A stretch of 64,000 bases of DNA. Source: Acanthaster planci (taxonomy: Eukaryota > Echinodermata > Asteroidea > Valvatida > Acanthasteridae). The DNA lies in the NCBI RefSeq assembly GCF_001949145.1, contig NW_019091459.1:625330-689329 (forward strand). The letters are read 5' to 3'. Numbering within the stretch: position 1 is the stretch's first letter; each line of letters begins with the position of its first letter. The notes under the pieces were generated by a model, which was not told the DNA's origin, ran no database searches, and saw only the letters and a program-made list of their open reading frames with translations. The translations under genes and the position numbers were made by a program. Positions 37,501 through 49,581 of the stretch are shown piece after piece.

Positions 37501-38889
37501 TGCGCAAGTTTGGGTGTTTTACCCCACTGCTTTTTGCAACTCGACCTTGGCGATATTAGATGCCATGTAGTGCAGCATTGCAAGCGTTACTAATAGCACA
37601 CATATATTTAGGAAAACCTGAATGAATTGACTGTTTTTATGTGAAAAATCATTAAAAATTAACCTCTCCATATTTGTACACAATATTTTCACACTTTGTA
37701 TAACAGATGACGGGCTACAATTCTAAGACCTTTTATTGACCTCAGTGACCTCTGACCTCCTACGGAATCGGAAGTTGTATAGAAAATACATGTTCATTGC
37801 TAGTTTTCATTTTTATCTGAGCATTGATCATGTTGATAGTACTAATTCAACAATTACAATCATAATCATTCAGTTTCAAATGATTGACATAAAATATCAA
37901 TTCTACGTATCACACTATCAGTTGCTGCAAAACTAGCGCAGTTCACAAGTACTGTTGTGGGCAAAATATAAATGTGATATATTTTGGGTTGATTAGACCA
38001 GAGAACATGTGGAAATGAAGACAACAAAACGTCCAAATACTATGCGGCAGTGTCATGATCATGCACCACGACATCATTAAACAAGTTACAAAAAAATGGT
38101 TTTAAAAGCCGTCAATCTGTGTCAAATTGTCATGAAATTTCCTAGATTTGTCGCTTTTTTCACGTACATGAACAATCACATACGTCTTTACAACACTCTG
38201 CCGGTGTCAGATGACAAAGTTACACGCATCCATGCATGAAAAATCCCTCCAAATCGGTCGAAAGAAAATAAATCGCTGTCCGATTTCCCGGCACAACAGC
38301 GACCATAACTCCCGGATGTTCATATAAAAAGAGGGTAACATTCACGAGGACCCTTAGGTCCAAATTTTTTTGTACACATGTTATAGGGTTTACGCGATAC
38401 AGCGTTGACATTGCGAAAAGGGCAGCAACACGGGATTTCCCGGGTGTGGGATCTCAGGGCATGTTACGTAAACCGGGATATCCCTGGTGCGGGGTTGAAA
38501 GGGTTAAAACAATTTAGACGTCGTACTGTTTATGTCTTAAAATGACACGATGTTCTGGTGTATGATACGGTTTTGTCCCATCTTTTTATCAAGCATATTC
38601 ATGAAGACTTTGGACATTGCCATGACATTGCCCTATGAAATGGTTATTGCTTGCTTTCGCAACAAATTTACTGAAGACAGCACCGTGTAAATTATATTAG
38701 TAATTTGTCTTCTATATGTACCGATCTTATCGTTTATTGACTATACGGATTAGGTTAAATAAAAGAGACAGAAGGTTCATCAATTACTTAAATCAAACCT
38801 AAGAAAGTGTATCCTTTGAGACGATTACGACTTATCATCTCATTTCTTCTGTACACGAAATTGTACACTCAAAAGAAACCTTGTCAAGA
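34525..38889. other. No recognisable gene
   Basis: T-rich sequence; the stretch 34.9-35.3 kb is rich in ACATGT-type palindromic words. Short frames only, including a short Cys-containing one near 37270-37430 with no splice or homology support. Confidence 0.55.
35643..36152 (+). repeat. Pair of short direct repeats
   Basis: 35643-35680 and 36111-36150 share TTCCAA, GAAATGTAGTA and TTGTACGG/TTCGTACGG. Unassigned. Confidence 0.4.
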
Positions 38890-40564
38890 GTGGTTTCACC
38901 CTTGTCTGTGACAATGTCTTCCAAAAAGAATTTCCGACGAGGGTCCACCCTTTGGAAATTGAGAAATAAAGGAGAGAGTTTGTGCAGCAGGGACTGATTT
39001 CATAGTATTCTGTAGGTTCAGTGAAATTGAATGAACCTTTTCTGATGAAAAAATATAGGCTTTAGGAAATCCACAGTGTTTTTTTAGAACTAAAAGTGAC
39101 GGATAGTTGCCAGCTGACACCTGGAGTTTTTGAGAAACGAAGTCATGCAAAATAATCGCCAGTTACCGAGACAAAACCTAGTCACCACAACCAAGCCGGT
39201 GTGAACAATATACTGCCTCGCATCACAACACCGAGTTGGCTCTGCCTTTTAAAAGATAAATGGGGCGTGCAATAAATATTTTTGCCTCAGGTACGGAATT
39301 TGTGCTAACGTTAATTTGAAATCTGTGTTTGGCACTCTGAAATTGTGGCGTTTTATGATAGAAATATTGAAGCCTCGGGAGACCAATTTTCCCTACCAAG
39401 CGATAATTGCCAACATACCCGCATATGATCTTCAGACAAAAGAAACTTAAATGTTACAATACAAAATATGTTTACAACAAACTGATATTCATCAGCGACT
39501 AGCCCTTGAGTTTTGATATCAATCTATATTTATCAAACCTTATCCCGTCAGATGTTATCGTTGGTTACTCAGAAAATTTACGCTCTTTGCCTCTTTGGAC
39601 TATTCAGCATTCCTTAAAAATCCTGTTCATATCTTTGGACTAATTAATCCATTAAACTATCAAACCTTTGAATCTTAGCCATGGTCGGACATCCTGGGTG
39701 AATTGGGGTATGTGTCCTCGCACTTTTCTGGATCGGGGAATTGCTAATACAATCACCCCCTCCCCCACCTTTTAAGTCATCGACTTTATGTGCAAAGAAA
39801 TCTCCACCTGGGATCTCAGCACATCTCGCAAACTCGTGCCATCAATGAATATGGTCAAAGAAATAGGAAAATCAAAAAGGAAACCCCCAAACACACCGCT
39901 CAGGACACACCCACGCATCCACACACAAACAAACACAAGACGAGGAGAAAGAAGCATGACAAAAACTGCAGAAAATTTTTTAAATCAGGTAATATCGTTG
40001 GAAGAAAGGAAATTTCAGTGGATTAGGGTTGACTACGCATCACGATGCCAACTGCACAATGCCATTGTGACACCGGCAATGCCCCATAACTTTAGCGTAA
40101 AAGTAATTGGCAGCTGTTACTGATTCCGATAAATATTCGTTTACTTTCCATCTTTATGTAAATTTATTCAGATCTTTTTAATTAATGTCTCTCCTCCATG
40201 CTTACGTCACTCGAGCGTGCCCATCAAGAAGCAATATTGAAAATATTCGGTTAACGTAAGACCCTCAAACAGAATTAAGTAACAGTTACAAAAAGATGGG
40301 TGAAGTAAGCGAGCTACTATGATCATAAGCCTACCGTATATGCATGAAACCTGGTACCAACAGCACCTTCGATGGAATGTGATGCCCTCATAACCTGTTC
40401 GCTCTTTGAATTCTCAAAGTGGAAACTGCCTCTGGAATAACCATCTCTTGGACAATGAGTTCAGGCGACGCCCGCTCACGATCCTTCAGCATGAAACAGT
40501 TTAGCTGGGCATTCCAGAGCAAGCTCAACATTGCGAAATAAAAATACTTGACACACCACAAAGT

Positions 40565-40611
40565 TTGTGTGTGTTTGTGTGTGTGAGTCTGTGTGTGTGT
40601 GCGCGCGCTTG
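40565..40611 (+). repeat. (TG)n/(GC) microsatellite
   Basis: Interrupted TG repeats ending in GCGCGCG. It lies in the extra sequence of unit A next to the assembly gap and probably contributed to the assembly break. Confidence 0.85.
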
Positions 40612-40974
40612 TACACGTTGGGGTTACTTGAACAATGGAAGGTACCCCCACAAGGCCAGTTTTGATCCCTGTGGGGTACTAAAGTGGTACCCCACAAGAA
40701 TTTCAAGAAATAGATATTTCAAATTTACTCAAAAAGGAGGAATTTTCAAGTGCCATTCATCCAAATTGAAGTGTTTTATATAAGGGACATATGGTCGAAA
40801 TTTCAACCCAGGAAACTTAATTTGGTCGAAATGGCAGTGATTTGAATTTTTTTCCGTGTTGTGTTTGAGTTTTGTACACGAGAACAAAGGAAATACTTCG
40901 CAAGTATACATATGTAAGGGTTTGTCCCCGATTGACAGAGGGTCCCCGATTGACAACTGTGTACAAAACATATG

Positions 40975-41248
40975 NNNNNNNNNNNNNNNNNNNNNNNNNN
41001 NNNNNNNNNNNNNNNNNNNNNNNNNNNNNNNNNNNNNNNNNNNNNNNNNNNNNNNNNNNNNNNNNNNNNNNNNNNNNNNNNNNNNNNNNNNNNNNNNNNN
41101 NNNNNNNNNNNNNNNNNNNNNNNNNNNNNNNNNNNNNNNNNNNNNNNNNNNNNNNNNNNNNNNNNNNNNNNNNNNNNNNNNNNNNNNNNNNNNNNNNNNN
41201 NNNNNNNNNNNNNNNNNNNNNNNNNNNNNNNNNNNNNNNNNNNNNNNN
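40975..41248. other. Assembly gap
   Basis: 274 undetermined bases. Both edges carry TATG/CACA-rich repeat sequence. Apparent reading frames across it are artefacts. Confidence 0.99.
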
Positions 41249-42639
41249 CAAATACACACTTATATGTGTGTGTGCGCACGCTGTATATAACACATTATAC
41301 AATAATTTAGTGCTTTTCCCCTGCTTTCACCGCAAAGGTGTGATCCTTTTTTTCTCTCCCTTATCTTAGCCGGTAATGCAGTGACGCACGCGACAGAAAT
41401 TATCAATAGAATATATGCGGTCTAAGGACGGCAAAGTTATTATAATCCCTACCATAGTAGCGGACTTGCATCTACGCCGTCCTATTTTGGAAATCTCGCG
41501 TGCCTCCTCACCCCTGTGCAGTGTCACAAACTATTTCCATTATTCTATTTCTGTAAATAATGCAATTAAACACCAAAATCTCATCATGCAGGGACATTTA
41601 ATCTACCATAATGAGACAGTTTGCATTCATGCAAGATAAAACAAAAAAGAAGAAAAATCCGAATGTCAATGATAATGATGTTTACCAAACTGGAATAACA
41701 TGTCTGCTTTTGTTTAAAATCATGCATCAAACAAACTGCAGACGAAACTGTGATATAGTTGTTTTTACCAACCGTTTCATTTTGCGGTCAAATGAGCGGA
41801 TATGTTTGAATGTTATACACCATAATCCAGCTCGACTCTTTGCTGGAATAAGAATTTTTATACATTTTACATTACTCCCATCTCCAATCTCAAAAAATTT
41901 AATTCTTAACAGAAACAATTTAAATAAAAGAGAAAATGTTCTGACAGGATTATTCACAAACTAAATGGGGTATGTACTGCAGAGTCTACAACGGTCAAGT
42001 TCAGGAAAGTGAATGCTGGTGTGCTCTATTTGTGCTCTGTTTGAAGATAGTATTCTGTACAGAAAGATGATCTCTCCTCCTGGGTTAAACCGTTAAGAGA
42101 CACAGTCCACAGCGACGCCAGGGGGCTTAGTGGCAAAATGAAATTGGCGTTTTTGCCCAAAACGGAGAAAGGCGACAGAATATTGGTGTCCAGTGCCTAC
42201 GTAACACTTGACTTCAACCCTGTGTTGGTTTCTCTGTAATGAGTGACGATGTAACTCGTGTTAAGACGCATGCACAGTTCGTACCCATCAATCAAGAAAA
42301 TTCATTAGAGTTCCAAAACTTTTGTAGTCATTCTCCAGAGCTCTCGAAATTTACTAAACAAGCATTTATAAGAAGTTTGAAATCAGTGTTAACTTTAAAG
42401 CATGCGGAATTTGTTATCAGCTCATAGAAACACCGGAGTGGTGGCTAACTGTCCTTTGAATCGTGCAAAGAAACGTAGCATCATTCACTGCCAATGGATC
42501 ATACCGACTTGGATAACGTTTAAAATGTGACTGTCCATTGGTTGGTGCATGGATGAGATTTTGTGAGCGTGGTGGTGAATCAGGATCGGTGTTTTCTTCA
42601 TCAAAGTCGGTACCTTCAAAGTCTGACGTCGATCCAGGC

Positions 42640-43134
42640 CTACTTGGTGGTTAACATCTTGCAGACATAGGACATTCTACTCGTGCAGGGAACATCATTC
42701 CATCCTGTACCGGATCGCATGCAGACGCAGTCCTGACGGTTTCCGCTATTGTCTGGTTGTCTTGACGCCCAATTAGAGTACGAAAGGTCCGACCCATCCG
42801 TCCAGACGAATGTCCCCTCACGTTTCTCGTCATTTAAGCCGTTCCACATCTCTCTTGAGAGCGTGCCAACGGATGTCTTCAATATCATATACACCAATTC
42901 TTCCTCAGCTTTACTAGTAAGGGACACCAGGTGGCCCTCCCCCAGTTGAACGTACCGCTGGCAGTTTTTTTCAGCTTCCCTGAATGTCTTGGTAGCCCCA
43001 AAGAAGCGGTAGCAATGACCATCGTAGAAGGTCCACAGCGGTGGACACTTCGGGCAGTTTGGCTTACATCCTGCCCCAGAGACTGAGGCGAAACCAACCA
43101 GGAAGATGATAAACACGATACACAGAAAACCCAT
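42640..43134 (-). CDS. Secreted C-type lectin, QPD (galactose/GalNAc-type), lectin 1 of cluster
   Basis: An intronless 164-residue protein. Residues 1-20 form a hydrophobic signal peptide ending in an A-S-V-S-G-like cleavage context. The rest is one C-type lectin domain: a short Cys-rich leader (C23, C27, C30), then CPPLWTFY and C41-Y-R-F. Likely disulfides are C30-C41, C58-C158 and C136-C150; C23, C27 and C138 are extra and could support oligomer formation. W97-N-G-L replaces the usual WIGL. The sugar-site triplet is Q126-P-D128 and the second calcium motif W145-N-D147 is intact. In this family QPD normally means calcium-dependent galactose/GalNAc binding, so a secreted sugar-binding defence or agglutinin role is inferred. 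The ATG is set by the signal peptide and by matching starts in the paralogues. A TATA-like box lies about 85 bases upstream (43218-43225). The gene lies in duplication unit A. The family call is very secure; the ligand is inferred. Confidence 0.93.
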   Translation of the reverse strand: MGFLCIVFIIFLVGFASVSGAGCKPNCPKCPPLWTFYDGHCYRFFGATKTFREAEKNCQRYVQLGEGHLVSLTSKAEEELVYMILKTSVGTLSREMWNGLNDEKREGTFVWTDGSDLSYSNWASRQPDNSGNRQDCVCMRSGTGWNDVPCTSRMSYVCKMLTTK

Positions 43135-43217
43135 ATTGCTTGCAACGAATAGTTATATCAGTCAGCCCCGTGAGACTCGAAGTCCAATTTCAAAGTGGGG
43201 CTACAAATGACATTTCA

Positions 43218-43225
43218 TTTAAATA
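43218..43225 (-). promoter_or_regulatory. TATA-like box of lectin 1
   Basis: The minus strand reads TATTTAAA in a GGG-T context, about 85 bases before the start codon, which would put transcription start near 43190. A conserved block shared with lectin 2 (minus strand TCTCACGGGGCTGA, around 43161-43176) lies between it and the ATG. Confidence 0.45.
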
Positions 43226-43529
43226 CCCTCGTTTCGTTTCAGAAAAGAGTGAGAACTTCATTAGCGACAATGACTGAATGATTGACCAATGGCTGAAGCG
43301 CGTGATCTTTCTACCACAATACTTCCATTTTTATTGGGCTACATCTGTTTCATCCTATGTTCATTTTTCTGTGTCTGTTTGTGGGTTTCTTTCTGCATTC
43401 AATCGGGACATTGGACAATACAGAACAGCAGGTCTCCGATTGGATAAACGATCCGATAGTGAAATCCTGTGTTTGTCCTATAGGAGCTCTCCGAATGTAC
43501 GTAAATATATTGATGGTCCGCAGTGAAAC

Positions 43530-43757
43530 TTGGTTTATCGACAGACCCTACCAATTTTTGTGGGCAGTCGTAGAACGAAACGATATGTTATGTTATTGCT
43601 GGTATTGCTGATTCAATAACAAATCAGTCCTTTGAGCTGACTATGGGATGATGATTATAATTTAGATTTTTTTTCATTCTGCTACAATAACCCTCACCCC
43701 AAGATGTATCTTGACCTTTTAATATTTGTTTTTGAGGGATGCATTGTGTGGACCTGT
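43530..43757. repeat. Block inverted relative to unit B (50570-50870)
   Basis: Read in reverse complement, this block gives CATCTTGGGGTGAGGGTTATTG, GCAGAATGA, AATCAGCAATACCAGCAATAAC and CTGCCCACAAAAATT in order. The plus strand of unit B gives the same order at 50616-50860 (TTTTGGGGTGAGGGTTGTTG, GCAGAATGA, AACACCAGCAATAAC, GCTGACAAAAAC). Flanking sequence on the lectin side stays collinear. Unit B has extra sequence in the middle, including a short CA/TA tract. Confidence 0.7.
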
Positions 43758-43794
43758 AAAAGAAAGTCTTTGAATCTTAGACATTATAGAGTAC

Positions 43795-43862
43795 CTGTAA
43801 GTAAAACATGTTTTCTCTGAGTTTATCTGTTTAAATAAGTATGGAAGCATCCAAATCCAAAC
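43795..43862 (+). repeat. Fragment of the palindromic element family
   Basis: A stretch with AAAACATGTTTTCTCTGAG and TTTATCTGTT, then GGAAGCATCCAAATC, matches one arm end of the elements at 19.1 and 33.9 kb. Only one end is present. It lies just beside the inverted block upstream of lectin 1. Confidence 0.6.
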
Positions 43863-43899
43863 ATTGGCTACGAGCATTGTTTGGCATGTACAATTGACT

Positions 43900-44052
43900 G
43901 TCTTTAAGTGAAAGTCTTTTCTTAAGAAGTCACTATTAAGCTAGGTATCCAAGGCAAAAACATTCAAGCTAACTCGGGTGGGACTCAAACCCACAGCCTA
44001 CTATACTTACTGGTCCAGACGTCATATAAACCTGACCACCTAGCTTCCCCGG
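43900..44052 (-). mobile_element. tRNA-like SINE fragment
   Basis: On the minus strand an A-box-like GCTAGGTGGTCAGG (44031-44044) is followed about 40 bases on by a B box GGTTTGAGTCC (43981-43991) and a pairing-like CCCACCCGAG. No aminoacyl-stem or anticodon arm folds well by eye, so it is read as a tRNA-derived SINE head, not a tRNA gene. It lies in unit A and is absent from the matching place in unit B. The downstream limit is approximate. Confidence 0.5.
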
Positions 44053-44720
44053 GTCGATTGGCAGGTCCAAGTCATATATAGCAGACAAAGGCTAGACATT
44101 TATTTCAAAGTTTTGAACATAAATCCGATCGTACAAAATATATTCAAGGAATTTTAGTCCATGTTTCTTACATAAAATACAAATAAATACTCTTGATAAC
44201 TTCTTTTCCCCCTCTGTTTTACCTTCATCTTTGTTGTTCACTTTGTTTATTTCTTTTTCTTTTCGATTGTTTTCTGGTAATAAACCGGTATGCGTAAGTG
44301 GTAATTTGTAAAGGCCGAGTTTATCACTCTTGAGTTGGTGATTGTCCTTACAAGACAAAGACCTATGCAGTATACGGTCAAGGTCCTCTTTCTTCATAAT
44401 ATGGAAATGTGACCTTTTGTGATGGGGAAAACTATCTTCAGGCAACGCATTATCGACAGATGACACATCTTGTAATAGAAAGATCAAGAGAGACGAAAAT
44501 AACAAATGGGACCAAACATATGCACAACTGGCTGTCGCTCTTATTCTTCAATTTTAAATCAGAAACTGTTGCCTGCCATCTGCTATCCATCCAGATAATA
44601 GACCTGCCTCCATGACACAAAAAGTCAATTTAATTTTGTAGCTTCCATGAAAGCAGAGCCTTGGCAAAATCGATGTTAAATTGGAGAGGAGTTTACTGAG
44701 TTAAATAATACAGGTGTTCT

Positions 44721-45456
44721 CTTGATTGGGGAATTATCTGGTCTGTGAGAGGCTGTCGATTTCTGGATGCTGATGATAACGATATTTGGTTTTAATTGAA
44801 ACATAAGATTCTCCCAACTAAGGACAAGTTAAAGCTTTATGGTTTAATAGATGAGGAGAATTGTTATTTATGTCGCCGAGGGAGGGAGAATGTGTACCAT
44901 CTTTTCGTTGTTTGTCCCTATAATATTGAAGCCTGGTTATTTGTAGAAAAATGATTCGTAATTATTTGAAAGATGTTAGTTTCTATTTGACAGACAAGAT
45001 GAGAATTTTGTGTAAGGGTATTAAGAATAGGTTATGTTTATTTCTTATTGGACGTTGGAACAGAGTGATTTGTAAAGTAAGGTGTACATATGTTTTTTTT
45101 TTATAAGGGCAGTGTGCCTCCACGTGATATTCTGCAAGTATAGAAATCAAGCCTGAAGAAATTTATTTTTCGAGAACATACAAGACTAAATGAAAATGTC
45201 TTCTGTTCAATTTATGCAAAACATTCGGTACTCTGCTATGTCCAAAATAAAAAGATTCACTTTTGTTTCTAAATTATGGGAAACCAATAGCCTTTTAATG
45301 GTACATTTTTATTTTAAAAAACATGTACTTAATTATCTGGGGTTTTTTATTAGTAAAGGAAATGTAATAACCCTGTTTATTTAGCTGCACCTTTAGCTGT
45401 AAATTTTGAGTGATTGAATAAATGGAGCTGTATGGCTCCACTTTCACGAAAAAAAT
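44721..45456 (+). mobile_element. 5'-truncated LINE (non-LTR retrotransposon) fragment, dead
   Basis: The insertion is bounded by a perfect 17-bp target duplication, AATAATACAGGTGTTCT, at 44704-44720 and 45457-45473. Inside, the plus strand encodes the C-terminal zinc-binding domain of a LINE reverse-transcriptase polyprotein. The frame starting at 44796 reads L-K-H-K-I-L-P-T, then C-Y-L-C (44862-44873) and H-L-F-V-V-C (44898-44915), the C-x2-C...H-x4-C pattern of the zf-RVT domain. A TAA at 44793-44795 and a frameshift near 44950 break the frame; it resumes in another frame to about 45105. A 3' tail of about 350 bases ends in A-rich sequence. The 5' truncation is typical of target-primed reverse transcription. 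The clade is not determined. Confidence 0.85.
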
Positions 45457-45835
45457 AATAATACAGGTGTTCTGCAAAACTGTTATGAATGTTAAAGCGG
45501 AAAATGTGACGAGTTCGATTTTAATAATGCTTTGTTATTGGAGGCTGCGAGTGGATGTATCTATATACTTATGTTTTCTGATGAGGGGTTTGGGTTTTCG
45601 TCTGCTTGTAGCTTTTTGTTTTTCAGTGATTTTGTTCAATCTGCACATTTAGGAAAAAGAAGCCGGCTTTCCTGTTACATTTTGGCTAAAAACTTTCCGT
45701 TACAGTCCCCCTTTAACAAATATGCCACATCGAGCAGAATTCTTGAAATTTTTTTCCTTTGCCTTCATTTCTCCCAAAGTGTCTCGTGTATTGACACTGT
45801 AGTAGCATGCTGACGTTTCGTTAAGTTCTGAGTGT

Positions 45836-46078
45836 GTAGTACCACCCCCTGATCCGACTACCCGTCGCTCCTAATAAGTGAAGTCTGTGCAGCAAATTAG
45901 CCTGCAAGAACTGTGATGCTAATATATTTTATTATGAGGCAAACTTATAGGTAGGGCTAGTCAGCGTCACGAAAATTTGCAAGCAGAAAGCTCGAACAGG
46001 CCTCGCTTCTAAGTTTGCCTACACACACGATAACATATAAGTATCACAGCGATGGGTAGTCGGATCGGGTGGTAGTAC
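45836..46078. repeat. Inverted-repeat element in unit A
   Basis: The left arm (45836-45879, containing GATCCGACTACCCGTCGCT) and right arm (46039-46078, reverse complement containing GATCCGACTACCCATCGCT) are inverted around about 160 bases. The related motif AATCCGACTACCTACCG occurs at about 51468 in unit B, beside the inverted repeat there, suggesting one MITE-like family. No coding capacity. Confidence 0.55.
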
Positions 46079-49000
46079 AGACTTTCAGGGGCTGCTCTCG
46101 AAATGAAATGTTTGTGCCCAGTTAATGAAATTACATCTGATACCAACATCGGCCTAAAGTACAGTATGGTATTCAAAAGAGGCAGTGAACAGAAATTATT
46201 CAATTTCGTCAGTGATATATATTTGTATAAAAATCGTTGGCCCTTCGCCTAAATAACAAGAGAAAGTCAAATGACTGGAGTTATGTAGTTCATAATGCCT
46301 GATGATTTTTTTCAGTCTATTCTTTCTTAGTTTTGAAACCCAACAAAAAAGACATCCAACTAACTGCTAGTTGAAACCATCTTAACGATGTACTCTATGA
46401 CGATATTAAATTATTAAATCCGTAAAATGAATGACAAAAGAATTTGTTTTCCATGTCAACACCATTCCAGTGATCTGAAAGTGGGATCTTGTGGTGTTAT
46501 TTCGAAATTGGAATCAACACTTGGGGCGGGTAGACAGTGCCGTTGAAAGAGAAATTCCCCCGGTGGAATGCTTGAACATTGGGAAACAAAGGGGGGCGGT
46601 TCATGCAACAGGGAATGAAGTTGTGCTACTCAGTAAGTTTAGTGAAATGAAACCTTCCATGATCGAAAGATATGGCCTTCAGGCAATCAGTTTTTAAAGA
46701 CCAAGCTGAAAAATACCTGCTTCCTTGTATCAGCGCAAGGAAATGAGACACTTTTTTGAAAGATAAATGGGCCGTGCGACAAACGCTTTGCCTCAGGTAT
46801 TGAATATTTGACTATGATTTAAAGTAAGTGGTTGTACTGTAAAATGCATATTTATGATGGACATATTGAAGCCTTAGGACACTGGGATTTTCCCCACAAA
46901 ACTGCCGATAAATGCTAAGCCCCCTCAACATATGTTTCCCAGAAAACGAGAGTTAAATTTCATAACACAAAACATGTTAACAACAACCGATGTTCGCCAT
47001 CTGTTAGACTGTAGGTTTTAATCTCAATCCAGATTAATTGAACCATATTATCCAGTCTGATGTAATCGTTGGCCGTTCATCCCATCGACTTTTCTCGTCT
47101 CTTTGGGATTTTCAACACTAATCGAGCACGTTATTCATATGTTGGACTAGAAAAGCTTTGGTCTTTGAAATCTTTGGATCGCAGTACACTGAAATAAGTG
47201 CTAACAAAGATCCATTCCAACACTTTTCAGCGCTGTTGTTATTTTGGTGTGATTTTAAACATGTTGGTGTTACCTTCAAAACTCTCCAGTGCATTCTACC
47301 ATTTACAGGTGTATAAAGTAATAGCAGCGGTTCTAAAGTAGCACATCTTGGTGTGGTCAGCTGATAACACCAAAAGTGTTGTTTTAACACCGGAATTTCC
47401 CGCACCTAGCAAACTTGTTCCTTTACTGAAAATGGTTTAATCCCCCCACGCACACACACCCAAAAACAAGAGAATGAAGCAAGACAAGAACGTAAACGAA
47501 TTTCTTGCCGCAGTTACTACTGTATGAAAGGTATTAAAAGGGCTTTCTTTCAAGTCTTCTTCACCACCCAGTTTGCTAAAGAAAAGTCAGGGAAAAGAAC
47601 CTTAAAATACATGTATTGTAAAAACAGTAGGTTTGTTAGTAATGCATAGGTATGTGTACCATTTAAGCTTCCAGCAACGTGGCTGATTGACTTTACCCCT
47701 TCACAAAAACTTTCTATCGGATGAAAAGATCTCTAAAATCACTCCCAATTCGCCTGACTGCTGGAAGAAAGAAAGATTCAGTGTGTGTGACGGGGATGTA
47801 GCACACCTCATCGGACAATTCCAACGCCCAACGTCTGCATGATACGGGCACTGCCCTCTCACTGTAGCTTGAAAGTAATTTAATTGGAAGTAGTTACCAA
47901 TCCCGAAAGCTGTTTGGCTACTTTATCCATTTTTATGAAAATGTGATTTAAATGAGTTTAACGGTCCAACATTAACCGAGTATTTTCCATTGAGGTTCAT
48001 GAATGGCGGACTCGCTTGCTGTCAGCGTCGAGGCGATCGCAAGACATGGTATTATATGCATCTACCTTATATGCATAAAACCTTATATCTATAGCGCCCT
48101 CCATAATATCCTGTTGGAATGGTCAAAATGGGACCTACATCTGGTAACGTCATCTCTTGTAAATGTTGATCATTTGTAACTGGTAATTCTAGAGTGAGCC
48201 TAATATAAACAATTGTTTTCTTGTTTATGTACGCACGTTATTTACGATAGGATAATATAGTGATTCTTACCCTTTTTCTCCTTCGGAAGCGCGGGTGAAA
48301 TCCTTCTTTTTTTTCCTTTTTCCTTTTTTCTCAAGTGGTTATTCAGTGGCTCATGCGGACAGAAATATTCAATAAAAACAGGCGTTCTGAAGACGGCACA
48401 TTACGGTAATTTATCATCATCCACATACATGTATATGCAACTAACATCTACCCCATGGTTCTTTACACGGTTAGGAAGATCTTCACCTCTTTGAAGTGTC
48501 ACAAACTATTTCTGTTTCTGTAAATAATGCAATTAAACACAATAATTGCGTCAAGCAGAGAATTTTATTTCAACGACAGTTATGCAATTTGAATTCGTGT
48601 AAGGTAGTAAGATAAAACAATCAAAGGGAAATGCAAATGTTAATAATATTGAAATTTAATTGGGAATATATTTCATTATAATCAATTGTCTACATTAGTT
48701 TTGAATTTTGGCTTCACATAATCTTTAAAGATTTTTATTTTTATTTCATGATCCAAAGTAATGCCCCACTCTCGTTGGGATAGGGTACTCTTTGCGTAAT
48801 GGTGTTCAATTTGTTTGTATGAGATTTATCATTTTTTGACGAAGACATTTCTGCCCATCACCAATTAACCAGTGCTTAAATTTCAAAAAGTGAACAGAAA
48901 AAAAAATAAAATACCAGAAAAACGATTTTGACCGGATTACTCAAAAACTGAATAAGGTAATTAATTGCAGTCCTCGTAGAGATTAAAGTGGTCAAATGTT

Positions 49001-49581
49001 CTTGAAAATGAAAGAGGGTGAGCTCTGCAGTGTTCGAAGACAGTATTCTGTAAATAATGATAATCTCTCCTTCTGGATTTAGCCGTAATGAAACAGTCCA
49101 CCGAGGCCAAGGACCTTAGTGTAAAATGGAATGGATTCTGTTGCACAAAGCGGAGAAACGCTACAGAACATTAGTGCCCGGTGCCTACTGAACACTAAGC
49201 CCGACCCTGTTTCGTTCTTTCTACGATCACAGAAAATGTAATTGGTACCAAGACGCACAGTTCGTAACCATCGAAGGAGTTCTGAAACCTTTGTAGTCAT
49301 TCTTCATGGCTCTCTAAATTTACTAAGCATGCATCTAGGAGGTTTAAATTAATGGCAAATTTAAAGCAAACACGACTTGATATTAGGTCATAGAAACACT
49401 TGAGTCGTGTCTAACCATCTTTTGAATCGTGCAGACCTGCGTTGTACCATTCAGTGCCGAAAAATCATACCGACTTGTGATAACGTTACAAATGTTACTG
49501 TTTATGGTTTGTGGAGTGGTGAATTAGGATCAGTGTGTTCATCATGGTCCGTGGTAACTGAAGCTTCGCGTCAATCAAGGT

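Larger units (their letters stand above)
38890..46205. repeat. Tandem segmental duplication unit A (contains lectin 1)
   Basis: Blocks through this interval match 46500-53045 in the same order and orientation. Examples: about 39250 and 46755 (AAAGATAAATGGG... GCCTCAGGTA), 39370 and 46870 (ATATTGAAGCCT), 41520 and 48500 (GTGTCACAAACTATTTC, TAAATAATGCAATTAAACAC), the lectin genes, 44560 and 52200 (CAGAAACTGTTGC, TATCCATCCAGAT), 45690 and 52725 (AACTTTCCG, ACAGTCC) and 46120 and 52955 (GAAATTACAT, GATACCAACATCGGCC versus GATGCCAACGCCGGCC). Unit A additionally carries about 0.75 kb of extra sequence around 40.5-41.28 kb with a (TG)n tract and the assembly gap, a SINE-like piece, and a LINE insertion. 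Ends are approximate. Confidence 0.85.

Noticed and set aside
40729-41369. Several long frames of 112-176 residues on both strands
   Set aside because: They are mostly undetermined residues translated through the assembly gap.
41611-41964. 117-residue plus-strand frame in unit A
   Set aside because: The matching region of unit B has no corresponding frame, so it is not conserved coding sequence.
44092-44505. 137-residue minus-strand frame with a hydrophobic start
   Set aside because: It starts at TTG; the unit B copy has several stops and the inverted copy shows changes at all codon positions. Kept only as a finding about the repeat, not as a gene.
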